Below the pieces are notes generated by a model. That model was not told the origin of the DNA and did no database searches. It saw nothing but the letters and a program-made list of their open reading frames with translations. Shown piece by piece: positions 6,023 through 6,070 of a stretch of 6,070 nt of DNA (position 1 is its first letter; each line of letters opens with the position of its first letter). Both the position numbers and the translations under genes were made by a program. The stretch spans positions 1-6,070 of the forward strand of contig VFMC01000245.1 of assembly GCA_006515795.1 (NCBI GenBank). Direction: 5' to 3'. The stretch comes from Acidimicrobiaceae bacterium (lineage in GTDB: Bacteria; Actinomycetota; Acidimicrobiia; Acidimicrobiales; Ilumatobacteraceae).

Positions 6023-6070
6023 GTGCCATCCGATCCCGAGCTCATCACGCCTCCCACCTCCGGAGCCGAG
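6023..6070 (+). CDS. Start of a divergent gene, cut by the window end (product unknown)
   Basis: A GTG at 6023 opens a frame with no stop to the window end (16 codons, beginning MPSDPELITPP). The start is supported by the TACCCT box 6 nt upstream, the same layout as seen before the 750 gene and pspA, and by the absence of any other gene in this stretch. Sixteen codons are too few to name a product. The Pro/Ser/Thr-rich opening suggests a flexible N-terminus. It could be a chance frame. Confidence 0.4.
   Translation, partial: MPSDPELITPPTSGAE

Overview
The window is GC-rich (roughly two thirds G+C by eye) and looks like actinomycetotal chromosomal DNA. Four things suggest this: a PspA that closely resembles the mycobacterial Rv2744c type, an obg-proB gene pair, actinobacterial-style MurJ sequence, and start codons preceded by a TAnnnT box instead of a Shine-Dalgarno sequence. 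An acidimicrobial relative is my best guess, but I could not run a phylogenetic test. The content is core housekeeping and envelope genes. I see no mobile element, CRISPR array, RNA gene or defence cassette.

Left part (1-2823, + strand): the 3' portion of a CbxX/SpoVK-type AAA+ ATPase, cut by the window edge; a membrane-anchored coiled-coil protein of unknown function (750-1397); and, overlapping it by 4 bp, a MurJ/MviN-family lipid II flippase gene (1394-2823). The murJ gene is damaged. About 20-25 codons are missing near 1700, and about 85-90 bases are missing near 2360, where the reading frame also shifts. Both flanks still encode well-conserved MurJ sequence.

Middle (2834-3622, + strand): a complete pspA, starting just downstream of a -10 box that overlaps the murJ stop codon. 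It ends 3 bp from the end of the convergent proB, and a perfect palindrome spans both stop codons.

Right part (6070-3626, mostly - strand): a two-gene operon, obg then proB, separated by 2 bp. Upstream of obg is a 55-bp divergent promoter region, and a new gene appears to start on the + strand at 6023 and run off the window.

Functionally, the genes concern envelope construction and protection (MurJ flips lipid II, PspA protects the membrane) and growth (Obg ribosome-associated GTPase; ProB, first step of proline synthesis). The main points for follow-up are the double internal loss in murJ, the repeated TAnnnT-to-start spacing that implies leaderless mRNAs, the hairpin shared by the pspA and proB stop codons, and a Ser in place of the usual Asn in the Obg G4 motif.
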